DNA of 64,000 nt from Coriaria nepalensis. Lineage: Eukaryota; Streptophyta; Magnoliopsida; Cucurbitales; Coriariaceae. The position numbers and the translations under genes are program-made. Within the stretch, counting starts at the first letter, position 1. Every line of letters starts with the position of its first letter. Where the stretch lies: assembly GCA_027186245.1 (NCBI GenBank), contig CP114483.1, positions 16,512,220 to 16,576,219 on the forward strand, written 5' to 3'. Shown here piece after piece: positions 37,808 through 48,892 of this stretch. Under the pieces are notes generated by a model. It was given only the letters and a program-made list of their open reading frames with translations. It had not been told where the DNA came from and did not search any database.

Positions 37808-40745
37808 AGTCATTAAATCATTCTAAATTAAGTCGAACGAATTCTATTTGCGCCCTTCAAACATTATTTTCTTACATAACTTGCAATTAATCTGTTGAAG
37901 ACAACAATGCATTATTCTACAATGAAAAAGCATATCACTCAGTGTTTTCAATCATTAAATTGTTTGAAGGCACTTCGAACCAATTCTCTTTTTGCATTTA
38001 AAATGCGACTTTCATGCATAACTTGCAATTGATCTATTGAAGGCAACTATGCATTTTTTTAGCCATAAAGTCATATTATTGCGTCTCTTTTAGTCATTAA
38101 ATCTTTCTAAATCACTTCGAACGAAATTCGGCCTTTATATATGACTTTCGTGCATAACTTGCAGTTGATCTATTGAAGGCAACAATGCATTTGTTTAGCC
38201 TTTAAGTCATGTAACTGAGTCTCTTCGAGTCATTAAATCATTCTAAATTAAGTCGAACGAATTCTATTTGCGCCCTTCAAACATTATTTTCTTACATAAC
38301 TTGCAATTAATCTGTTGAAGACAACAATGCATTATTTTACCATTAAAAAGCATATCACTCAGTCTTTTCAATCATTAAATTGTTTGAAGGCACTTCGGAC
38401 CATATCTCTTTTTGCATTTAAAACACGACTTTTTGCATAACTTGCAATTGATCTATTGAAGGCAACTATGCATTTTTTTAGCCTCAAAGTCATATTATTG
38501 CGTCTCTTTTAGTCATTAAATCTGTCTAAATCACTTCGAACAAAATTTGGCCTTTAAATATGACTTTCGTGCATAACTTGCAGTTGATCTATTGAAGGCA
38601 ACAATGTATCTGTTTAGCCTTTAAGTCATGTAACTGAGTCTCTTCGAGTCATTAAATCACTCTATATTAAGTCGAACGAATTCTATTTTTTCCCTTCAGA
38701 CATGATTTTATAAAATAACTTGCAATTAATCGATTGAAGACAACAATGCATTATTTTACCGTTAAAAAGCGTGTCACTCAGTCTTTTCAATCATTAAATT
38801 GTTTGAAGGCACTTCAGACCATATCTCTTTTTGCATTTAGAACGCGACTTTCATGCATAACCTGCAATTGATCTATTGAAGGGAACTCTGAATTTTTTTA
38901 GCCTTAAGGTCATATCATTGCGTCTCTTTTAGTCATTAAATCTTTCTAAATCACTTCGAACGAAATTCGGCCTTTAAATATGACTTTCGTGCATAACTTG
39001 CAGTTGATCTATTGAAGGCAACAATGCATTTGTTTAGCCTTTAAGTCATGTAACTGAGTCTTTTCGAGTCATTAAATCATTCAAAATTAAGTCGAACGGA
39101 TTCTATTTTTTCCCTTCAGACATGATTTTATAAAATAACTTGCAATTAATCTATTGAAGACAACAATGCATTATTTTACCATTAAAAAGCGTGTCACTCA
39201 GTCTTTTCAATCATTAAATTGTTTGAAGGCACTTCAGACCATATCTCTTTTTGCATTTAAAACGCGACTTTCATGCATAACCTGCAATTGACCTATTGAA
39301 GGGAACTCTGAATTTTTTTAGCCTTAAAGTCATATTATTGCGTCTCTTTTAGTCATTAAATCTTTCTAAATCACTTCGAACGAAATTCGGCCTTTATATA
39401 TGACTTTCGTGCATAACTTGCAGTTGATCTATTGAAGGCAACAATGCATTTGTTTAGCCTTTAAGTCATGTAACTGAGTCTCTTCGAGTCATTAAATCAT
39501 TCTAAATTAAGTCGAACGAATTCTATTTGCGCCCTTCAAACATTATTTTCTTACATAACTTGCAATTAATCTGTTGAAGACAACAATGCATTATTCTACA
39601 ATGAAAAAGCATATCACTCAGTGTTTTCAATCATTAAATTGTTTGAAGGCACTTCGAACCAATTCTCTTTTTGCATTTAAAATGCGACTTTCATGCATAA
39701 CTTGCAATTGATCTATTGAAGGCAACTATGCATTTTTTTAGCCATAAAGTCATATTATTGCGTCTCTTTTAGTCATTAAATCTTTCTAAATCACTTCGAA
39801 CGAAATTCGGCCTTTATATATGACTTTCGTGCATAACTTGCAGTTGATCTATTGAAGGCAACAATGCATTTGTTTAGCCTTTAAGTCATGTAACTGAGTC
39901 TCTTCGAGTCATTAAATCATTCTAAATTAAGTCGAACGAATTCTATTTGCGCCCTTCAAACATTATTTTCTTACATAACTTGCAATTAATCTGTTGAAGA
40001 CAACAATGCATTATTTTACCATTAAAAAGCATATCACTCAGTCTTTTCAATCATTAAATTGTTTGAAGGCACTTCGGACCATATCTCTTTTTGCATTTAA
40101 AACACGACTTTTTGCATAACTTGCAATTGATCTATTGAAGGCAACTATGCATTTTTTTAGCCTCAAAGTCATATTATTGCGTCTCTTTTAGTCATTAAAT
40201 CTGTCTAAATCACTTCGAACAAAATTTGGCCTTTAAATATGACTTTCGTGCATAACTTGCAGTTGATCTATTGAAGGCAACAATGTATCTGTTTAGCCTT
40301 TAAGTCATGTAACTGAGTCTCTTCGAGTCATTAAATCACTCTATATTAAGTCGAACGAATTCTATTTTTTCCCTTCAGACATGATTTTATAAAATAACTT
40401 GCAATTAATCGATTGAAGACAACAATGCATTATTTTACCGTTAAAAAGCGTGTCACTCAGTCTTTTCAATCATTAAATTGTTTGAAGGCACTTCAGACCA
40501 TATCTCTTTTTGCATTTAGAACGCGACTTTCATGCATAACCTGCAATTGATCTATTGAAGGGAACTCTGAATTTTTTTAGCCTTAAGGTCATATCATTGC
40601 GTCTCTTTTAGTCATTAAATCTTTCTAAATCACTTCGAACGAAATTCGGCCTTTAAATATGACTTTCGTGCATAACTTGCAGTTGATCTATTGAAGGCAA
40701 CAATGCATTTGTTTAGCCTTTAAGTCATGTAACTGAGTCTTTTCG
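37388..40745 (+). repeat. Tandem pair of a 1679-bp four-unit block
   Basis: Units at 37,388, 37,808, 38,228 and 38,647 recur at 39,067, 39,487, 39,907 and 40,326. Very specific shared marks are CTACAATGAAAAAGC (37,918 and 39,597), AATGTATCTG, AATCGATTGAAG, TTTAGAACGCG and CCTTAAGGTCATATC. The two copies look nearly identical by eye. The block overlaps the preceding 1259-bp pair by one unit. Confidence 0.85.
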
Positions 40746-42708
40746 AGTCATTAAATCATTCAAAATTAAGTCGAACGAATGCTATTTTTTCCCTTCAGAC
40801 ATGATTTTATAAAATAACTTGCAATTAATCTATTGAAGACAACAATGCATTATTTTACCATTAAAAAGCGTGTCACTCAGTCTTTTCAATCATTAAATTG
40901 TTTGAAGGCACTTCAGACCATATCTCTTTTTGCATTTAAAATGCGACTTTCAAGCATAACTTGCAATTGATCTATTGAAGGGAACTCTGAATTTTTTTAG
41001 CCTTAAAGTCATATTATTGCGTCTCTTTTAGTCATTAAATCTTTCTAAATCACTTCGAACGAAATTCGGCCTTTAAATATGACTTTCGTGCATAACTTGC
41101 AGTTGATCTATTGAAGGCGACAATGCATTTGTTTAGCCTTTAAGTCATGTAACTGAGTCTTTTCGAGTCATTAAATCATTCAAAATTAAGTCGAACGAAT
41201 GCTATTTTTTCCCTTCAGACATGATTTTATAAAATAACTTGCAATTAATCTATTGAAGACAACAACGCATTATTTTACCATTAAAAAGCATATCACTCAG
41301 TCTTTTCAATCATTAAATTGTTTGAAGGCACTTCGAACCAATTCTCTTTTTGCATTTAAAACGCGACTTTCATGCATAACTTGCAATTGATCTATTGAAG
41401 GCAACTATGCATTTTTTTAGCCATAAAGTCATATTATTGCGTCTCTTTTAGTCATTAAATCTTTCTAAATCACTTCGAACGAAATTCGGCCTTTAAATAT
41501 GACTTATTTGCATAACTTTCAGTTGATCTATTGAAGGCAACAATGCAGTTGTTTAGCCTTTAAGTCATGTAACTGAGTCTTTTCAAGTCATTAAATCATT
41601 CAAAATTAAGTCGAACGAATTCTATTTTTTCCCTTCAGACATGATTTTATAAAATAACTTGCAATTAATCTATTGAAGACAACAATGCATTATTTTACCA
41701 TTAAAAAGCGTGTCACTCAGTCTTTTCAATCATTAAATTGTTTGAAGGCACTTCGGACCATATCTCTTTTTGCATTTGAAACGCGACTTTCATGCATAAC
41801 TTGCAATTGATCTATTGAAGGGAACTCTGAATTTTTTTAGCCTTAAAGTCATATTATTGCGTCTCTTTTAGTCATTAAATCTTTCTAAATCACTTCGAAC
41901 GAAATTCGGCCTTTAAATATGACTTTCGTGCATAACTTGCAGTTGATCTATTGAAGGCAACATGCATTTGTTTAGCCTTTAAGTCATGTAACTGAGTCTC
42001 TTCGAGTCATTAAATCATTCTAAATTAAGTCGAACGAATTGTATGTGCGCCCTTCAAACATTATTTTCTTACATAACCTGCAATTAATCTGTTGAAGACA
42101 ACAATGCATTATTTTACCATTAAAAAGCATATCACTCAGTCTTTTCAATCATTAAATTGTTTGAAGGCACTTCGAACCAATTCTCTTTTTGCATTTAAAA
42201 CGCGACTTTCATGCATAACTTGCAATTGATCCATTGAAGGCAACTATGCATTTTTTTAGCCATAAAGTCATATTATTGCGTCTCTTTTAGTCATTAAATC
42301 TTTCTAAATCACTTCGAACGAAATTCGGCCTTTAAATATGACTTATTTGCATAACTTGCAGTTGATCTATTGAAGGCAACAATGCATTTGTTTAGCCTTT
42401 AAGTCATGTAACTGAGTCTCTTCGAGTCATTAAATCATTCTAAATTAAGTCGAACGAATTCTATTTGCGCCCTTCAAACATTATTTTCTTACATAACTTG
42501 CAATTAATCTGTTGAAGACAACAATGCATTATTTTACCATTAAAAAGCATATCACTCAGTCTTTTCAATCATTAAATTATTTGAAGGCACTTCGAACCAA
42601 TTCTCTTTTTGCATTTAAAACGCGACTTTCCTGCATAACTTGCAATTGATCTATTGAAAGCAACTATGCATTTTTTTAGCCATAAAGTCATATTGTTGCG
42701 TCTCTTTT

Positions 42709-42844
42709 AGTCATTAAATCTTTCTAAATCACTTCGAACGAAATTCGGCCTTTAAATATGACTTATTTGCATAACTTGCAATTGATCTATTGAAGGGAAC
42801 TCTGAATTTTTTTAGCCATAAAGTCATATTATTGCGTCTCTTTT
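42709..42844 (+). repeat. C/B hybrid monomer 1
   Basis: The monomer starts as C2 (AGTCATTAAATCTTTC, GGCCTTTAAATATG, ACTTATTTGCATAAC). After the shared core it continues as B (GGGAACTCTGAATT, AGCCATAAAGTC, ATTATTGCGTCTCTTTT). Length is 136 bp. The switch lies inside the core, where B and C are nearly identical, so the exact point cannot be fixed. It is followed directly by another hybrid instead of by A. Confidence 0.88.
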
Positions 42845-42980
42845 AGTCATTAAATCTTTCTAAATCACTTCGAATGAAATTCGGCCTTTAAATATGACTT
42901 TCGTGCATAACCTGCAGTCGATCTATTGAAGGCAACTATGCATTTTTTTAGCCTCAAAGTCATATTATTGCGTCTCTTTT
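42845..42980 (+). repeat. C/B hybrid monomer 2
   Basis: A second hybrid, also 136 bp, adjoins the first. The left part is C2 with CGAATGAAATTCGG. The core reads CATAACCTGCAGTCGATC. The right part is B2 (GGCAACTATGCAT, AGCCTCAAAGTC, ATTATTGCGTC). A normal C monomer follows at 42,981-43,116. The private core spelling CAGTCGATC also marks the hybrids at 44,241 and 44,797, so these share an origin. Confidence 0.88.
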
Positions 42981-44240
42981 AGTCATTAAATCTTTCTAAA
43001 TCACTTCGAACGAAATTTGGCCTTTAAATATGACTTTCGTGCATAACTTGCAGTTGATCTATTGAAGGCAACAATGCATTTGTTTAGCCTTTAAGTCATG
43101 TAACTGAGTCTTTTCAAGTCATTAAATCATTCAAAATTAAGTCGAACGAATTCTATTTTTTCCCTTCAGACATGATTTTATAAAATAACTTGCAATTAAT
43201 CTATTGAAGACAACAATGCATTATTTTACCATTAAAAAGCGTGTCACTCAGTCTTTTCAATCATTAAATTGTTTGAAGGCACTTCGGACCATATCTCTTT
43301 TTGCATTTGAAACGCGACTTTCATGCATAACTTGCAATTGATCTATTGAAGGGAACTCTGAATTTTTTTAGCCTTAAAGTCATATTATTGCGTCTCTTTT
43401 AGTCATTAAATCTTTCTAAATCACTTCGAACGAAATTCGGCCTTTAAATATGACTTTCGTGCATAACTTGCAGTTGATCTATTGAAGGCAACAATGCATT
43501 TGTTTAGCCTTTAAGTCATGTAACTGAGTCTCTTCGAGTCATTAAATCATTCTAAATTAAGTCGAACGAATTGTATGTGCGCCCTTCAAACATTATTTTC
43601 TTGCATAACCTGCAATTAATCTGTTGAAGACAACAATGCATTATTTTACCATTAAAAAGCATATCACTCAGTCTTTTCAATCATTAAATTGTTTGAAGGC
43701 ACTTCGAACCAATTCTCTTTTTGCATTTAAAACGCGACTTTCATGCATAACTTGCAATTGATCTATTGAAAGCAACTATGCATTTTTTTAGCCATAAAGT
43801 CATATTGTTGCGTCTCTTTTAGTCATTAAATCTTTCTAAATCACTTCGAACGAAATTCGGCCTTTAAATATGACTTATTTGCATAACTTGCAGTTGATCT
43901 ATTGAAGGCAACAATGCATTTGTTTAACCTTTAAGTCATGTAACTGAGTCTCTTCGAGTCATTAAATCATTCTAAATTAAGTCGAACGAATTCTATTTGC
44001 GCCCTTCAAACATTATTTTATTACATAACTTGCAATTAATCTGTTGAAGACAACAATGCATTATTTTACCATTAAAAAGCATATCACTCAGTCTTTTCAA
44101 TCATTAAATTGTTTGAAGGCACTTCGAACCAATTCTCTTTTTGCATTTAAAACGCGACTTTCCTGCATAACTTGCAATTGATCTATTGAAGGGAACTCTG
44201 AATTTTTTTAGCCATAAAGTCATATTATTGCGTCTCTTTT

Positions 44241-44376
44241 AGTCATTAAATCTTTCTAAATCACTTCGAACGAAATTCGGCCTTTAAATATGACTTTCGT
44301 GCCTAACTTGCAGTCGATCTATTGAAGGCAACTATGCATTTTTTTAGCCTCAAAGTCATATTATTGCGTCTCTTTT
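44241..44376 (+). repeat. C/B hybrid monomer 3
   Basis: This is a single 136-bp hybrid in the unit that begins at 43,957. The left part is C2, the core has CCTAACTTGCAGTCGATC, and the right part is B2. The following C begins with the private AGACATTAAATC. The B monomer before it ends in the GGGAACTCTGAATT form seen in hybrid 1. This suggests that hybrid 1 plus hybrid 2 in the left copy correspond to B plus this hybrid, with one monomer gained or lost. Confidence 0.87.
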
Positions 44377-44796
44377 AGACATTAAATCTTTCTAAATCAC
44401 TTCGAACGAAATTTGGCCTTTAAATATGACTTTCGTGCATAACTTGCAGCTGATCTATTGAAGGCAACAATGCATTTGTTTAGCTTTTAAGTCATGTAAC
44501 TGAGTCTTTTCGAGTCATTAAATCGTTCAAAATTAAGTCGAACGAATTCTATTTTTTCCCTTCAGACATGATTTTATAAAATAACTTGCAATTAATCTAT
44601 TGAAGACAACAATGCATTATTTTACCAATAAAAAGCGTGTCACTAAGTCTTTTCAATCATTAAATTGTTTGAAGGCACTACAGACCATATCTCTTTTTGC
44701 ATTTAAAACGCGACTTTCCTGCATAACTTGCAATTGATCTATTGAAGGGAACTCTGAATTTTTTTAGCCATAAAGTCATATTATTGCGTCTCTTTT

Positions 44797-44932
44797 AGTC
44801 ATTAAATCTTTCTAAATCACTTCGAACGAAATTCGGCCTTTAAATATGACTTTCGTGCATAACCTGCAGTCGATCTATTGAAGGCAACTATGCATTTTTT
44901 TAGCCTCAAAGTCATATTATTGCGTCTCTTTT
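44797..44932 (+). repeat. C/B hybrid monomer 4
   Basis: This is a single 136-bp hybrid in the unit that begins at 44,513, and it makes that unit 556 bp. The left part is C2, the core reads CATAACCTGCAGTCGATC, as in hybrid 2, and the right part is B2 with AGCCTCAAAGTC. Normal C follows at 44,933. After 45,069 the regular three-monomer register resumes. Confidence 0.87.
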
Positions 44933-46328
44933 AGTCATTAAATCTTTCTAAATCACTTCGAACGAAATTTGGCCTTTAAATATGACTTTCGTGCATAACT
45001 TGCAGTTGATCTATTGAAGGCAACAATGCATTTGTTTAGCCTTTAAGTCATGTAACTGAGTCTTTTCGAGTCATTAAATCATTCAAAATTAAGTCGAACG
45101 AATTCTATATTTTCCCTTCAGACATGATTTTATAAAATAACTTGCAATTAATCTATTGAAGACAACAATGCATTATTTTACCATTAAAAAGCGTGTCACT
45201 CAGTCTTTTCAATCATTAAATTGTTTGAAGGCACTTCAGACCATATCTCTTTTTGCATTTAAAATGCGACTTTCATGCATAACTTGCAATTGATCTATTG
45301 AAGGGAACTCTGAATTGTTTTAGCCTTAAAGTCATATTATTGCGTCTCTTTTAGTCATTATATCTTTCTAAATCACTTCGAACGAAATTCGGCCTTTAAA
45401 TATGACTTTCGTGCATAACTTGCAGTTGATCTATTGAAGGCAACAATGCATTTGTTTAGCCTTTAAGTCATGTAACTGAGTCTCTTCGAGTCATTAAATC
45501 ATTCTAAATTAAGTCGAACGAATTCTATTTGCGCCCTTCAAACATTATTTTCTTACATAACTTGCAATTAATCTGTTGAAGACAACAATGCATTATTTTA
45601 CCGTTAAAAAGCATATCACTCAGTCTTTTCAATCATTAAATTGTTTGAAGGCACTTCGAACCAATTCTCTTTTTGCATTTAAAACGCGACTTTCATGCAT
45701 AACTTGCAATTGATCCATTGAAGGCAACTATGCATTTTTTTAGCCATAAGGTCATATTATTGCGTCTCTTTTAGTCATTAAATCTTTCTAAATCACTTCG
45801 AACGAAATTCGGCCTTTAAATATGACTTATTTGCATAACTTGCAGTTGATCTATTGAAGGCAACAATGCATTTGTTTAGCCTTTAAGTCATGTAACTGAG
45901 TCTCTTCGAGTCATTAAATCATTCTAAATTAAGTCGAACGAATTCTATTTGCGCCCTTCAAACATTATTTTCTTACATAACTTGCAATTAATCTGTTGAA
46001 GACAACAATGCATTATTTTACCATTAAAAAGCATATCACTCAGTCTTTTCAATCATTAAATTGTTTGAAGGCACTTCGAACCAATTCTCTTTTTGCATTT
46101 AAAACGCGACGTTCATGCATAACTTGCAATTGATCTATTGAAGGCAACTATGCATTTTTCTAGCCATAAAGTCATATTATTGCGTCTCTTTTAGTCATGA
46201 AATCTTTCTAAATCACTCCGAACGAAATTCGGCCTTTAAATATGACTTATTTGCATAACTTGCAGTTGATCTATTGAAGGCAACAATGCATTTGTTTAGC
46301 CTTTAAGTCATGTAACTGAATCTCTTCG

Positions 46329-48892
46329 AGTCATTAAATCATTCTAAATTAAGTCGAACGAATTCTATTTGCGCCCTTCAAACATTATTTTCTTACATAA
46401 CTTGCAATTAATCTGTTGAAGACAACAATGCATTATTTTACCATTAAAAAGCATATCACTCAGTCTTTTCAATCATTAAATTGTTTGAAGGCACTTCGAA
46501 CCAATTCTCTTTTTGCATTTAAAACGCGCTTTCATGCATAACTTGCAATTGATCTATTGAAGGCAACTTTGCATTTTTTTAGCCATAAAGTCATATTATT
46601 GCGTCTCTTTTAGTCATTAAATCTTTCTAAATCACTTCGAACGAAATTCGGCCTTTAAATATGACTTTCGTGCATAACTTGCAGTTGATCTATTGAAGGC
46701 AACAGTGCATTTGTTTAGCCTTTAAGTCATGTAACTGAGTCTCTTCGAGTCATTAAATCATTCTAAATTAAGTCGAACGAATTCTATTTGCGCCCTTCAA
46801 ACATTATTTTCATACATAACTTGCAATATATATATTGAACACAACAATGCATTATTTTCTTACATAACTTGCAATTAATCTATTGAAGACACCAATGCAT
46901 TATTTTACCATTAAAAAGCATATCACTCAGTCTTTTCAATCATTAAATTGTTTGAAGGCACTTCGAACCATATCTCTTTTTGCATTTAAAACGGGACTTT
47001 CAGGCATAACTTGCAATTGACCATTGAAGGCAACTATGCATTTTTTTAGCCTTAAAGTCATATTTTTGCGTCTCTTTTAGTCATTAAATCTTTCTAAGTC
47101 ACTTCGAACGAAATTCGGCCTTTAAATATGACTTTCGTGCATAACTTACAGTTGATCTATTGAAGGCAACAATGCATTTGTTTAGCCTTTAGGTCATGTA
47201 ACTGAGCCTCTTCGAGTCATTAAATCACTCTATATTAAGTCGAACGAATTCTATTTTCGCCCTTCAAACATTATTTTTTTACATAACTTGCAATTAATCT
47301 ATTGAAGACAACAATGCATTTTTTTACGATTAAAAAGCATGTCACTCAGTCTTTTCAATCATTAAATTGTTTGAAGGCACTTCGGACCATATCTCTTTTT
47401 CCATTTGAAACGCGACTTTCATGCATAACTTGCAATTGATCTATTGAAGGGAACTCTGAATTTTTTTAGCCTTAAAGTCATATTATTGCGTCTCTTTTAG
47501 TCATTAAATCTTTCTAAATCACTTCGAACGAAATTCGGCCTTTAAATATGACTTTCCTGCATAACTTGCAGTTGATCTATTGAAGGCAACAATGCATTTG
47601 TTTAGCCTTTAAGTCATGTAACTGAGTCTCTTCGAGTCATTAAATCATTCTAAATTAAGTCGAACGAATTCTATTTGCGCCCTTCAAACATTATTTTCTT
47701 ACATAACTTGCAATTAATCTGTTGAAGACAACAATGCATTATTTTACCATTAAAAAGCATATCACTCAGTCTTTTCAAACATTAAATTGTTTGAAGGCAC
47801 TTCGAACCAATTCTCTTTTTGCATTTAAAACGCGCTTTCATGCATAACTTGCAATTGATCTATTGAAGGCAACTATGCATTTTTTTAGCCATAAACTCAT
47901 ATTATTGCGTCTCTTTTAGTCATTAAATCTTTCTAAATCACTTCGAACGAAATTCGGCCTTTAAATATGACTTTCGTGCATAACTTGCAGTTGATCTATT
48001 GAAGGCAACAGTGCATTTGTTTAGCCTTTAAGTCATGTAACTGAGTCTCTTCGAGTCATTAAATCATTCTAAATTAAGTCGAACGAATTCTATTTGCGCC
48101 CTTCAAACATTATTTTCATACATAACTTGCAATATATATATTGAACACAACAATGCATTATTTTACCATTAAAAAGCATATCACTCAGTCTTTTCAATCA
48201 TTAAATTGTTTGAAGGCACTTCGAACCATATCTCTTTTTGCATTTAAAACGGGACTTTCAGGCATAACTTGCAATTGACCATTGAAGGCAACTATGCATT
48301 TTTTTAGCCTTAAAGTCATATTTTTGCGTCTCTTTTAGTCATTAAATCTTTCTAAATCACTTCGAACGAAATTCGGCCTTTAAATATGACTTTCGTGCAT
48401 AACTTACAGTTGATCTATTGAAGGCAACAATACATTTGTTTAGCCTTTAGGTCATGTAACTGAGTCTCTTCGAGTCATTAAATCACTCTATATTAAGTCG
48501 AACGAATTCTATTTTCGCCCTTCAAACATTATTTTTTTACATAACTTGCAATTAATCTATTGAAGACAACAATGCATTTTTTTACCATTAAAAAGCATGT
48601 CACTCAGTCTTTTCAATCATTAAATTGTTTGAAGGCACTTCGGACCATATCTCTTTTTGCATTTAAAACGCGACTTTCGGGCATAACTTGCAATTGATCT
48701 ATTGAAGGCAACTATGCATTTTTTTAGCCCCAAAGTCATTTTATTGCGTCTCTTTTAGTCATTAAATCTTTCTAAATCACTTCGAACGAAATTCGGCCTT
48801 TAAATATGACTTATTTGCATAACTTGCAGTTGATCTATTGAAGGCAACAATGCATTTGTTTAGCCTTTAAGTCATGTAACTGAGTCTCTTCG
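46329..48892 (+). repeat. Three-unit tandem pair, 1306 and 1258 bp
   Basis: Units 46,329, 46,748 and 47,215 match 47,635, 48,054 and 48,473. Shared marks are AACGCGCTTTCATG (1 bp lost), CAACAGTGCATTTG, GCAATATATATATTG, ACGGGACTTTCAGGC, TTGACCATTGAAGG (1 bp lost) and TTAGGTCATG. The left copy is 48 bp longer because of the internal duplication at 46,859. Since the right copy lacks it, the insertion is either newer than the block duplication or was removed on the right. Confidence 0.85.
46859..46906 (+). repeat. 48-bp duplication of the A core, out of register
   Basis: Bases 46,811-46,858 (CATACATAAC... to ATTATTTT) are followed directly by a second diverged version, 46,859-46,906 (CTTACATAAC... 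to ATTATTTT). One A monomer therefore has two cores and the unit is 467 bp. Both edges abut the word CATTATTTT, which occurs twice in A, 48 bp apart. The second version has GACACCAATG, as in the unit at 49,313, not the GAACACAACAATG of the first. That points to exchange between different units at a 9-bp microhomology. Confidence 0.85.

Larger units (their letters stand above)
33610..41585 (+). repeat. C2-only domain with three- and four-unit superblocks
   Basis: All C monomers here are the AGTCATTAAATCTTTC class. Characteristic A variants are CACTCTATATTAAG (34,030, 35,290, 36,549, 38,647, 40,326), ATATACTGAACACAAC, and GACATGATTTTATAAAATAAC. Units starting 35,710, 36,969, 38,228 and 39,907 are 419 bp because CTTTCATGCAT has become CTTTTTGCAT, together with AAACACGAC and CTGTCTAAATC. 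This linked set of marks shows descent from one mutated unit. Confidence 0.82.
41586..44512 (+). repeat. Tandem pair of an irregular block, 1531 and 1396 bp
   Basis: Units at 41,586, 42,005 and 42,425 match those at 43,117, 43,537 and 43,957: TTTTCAAGTCATT, then TTGTATGTGCGCCC, then TTTGCGCCC with a hybrid region. The copies differ in length by 135 bp. The third unit of the left copy has two additional hybrid monomers (692 bp) and that of the right copy has one (556 bp), while the first unit differs by a 1-bp deletion at about 41,961. A further 556-bp unit follows at 44,513. Confidence 0.85.
36360..47465 (+). repeat. Domain carrying the GGGAACTCTGAATT class of B
   Basis: In place of GGCAACTATGCATT, about thirteen B (or hybrid) monomers here read GGGAACTCTGAATT. 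They start near 36,362 and end near 47,452. I did not see this form elsewhere in the window. It usually accompanies an A with GACATGATTTTATAAAATAAC. The restricted range marks a local homogenisation domain that overlaps the hybrid monomers. Confidence 0.75.

Noticed and set aside
42709..44932. Inserted foreign DNA causing the long units
   Set aside because: The additional bases are fully explained as C-start and B-end sequence of the same satellite.
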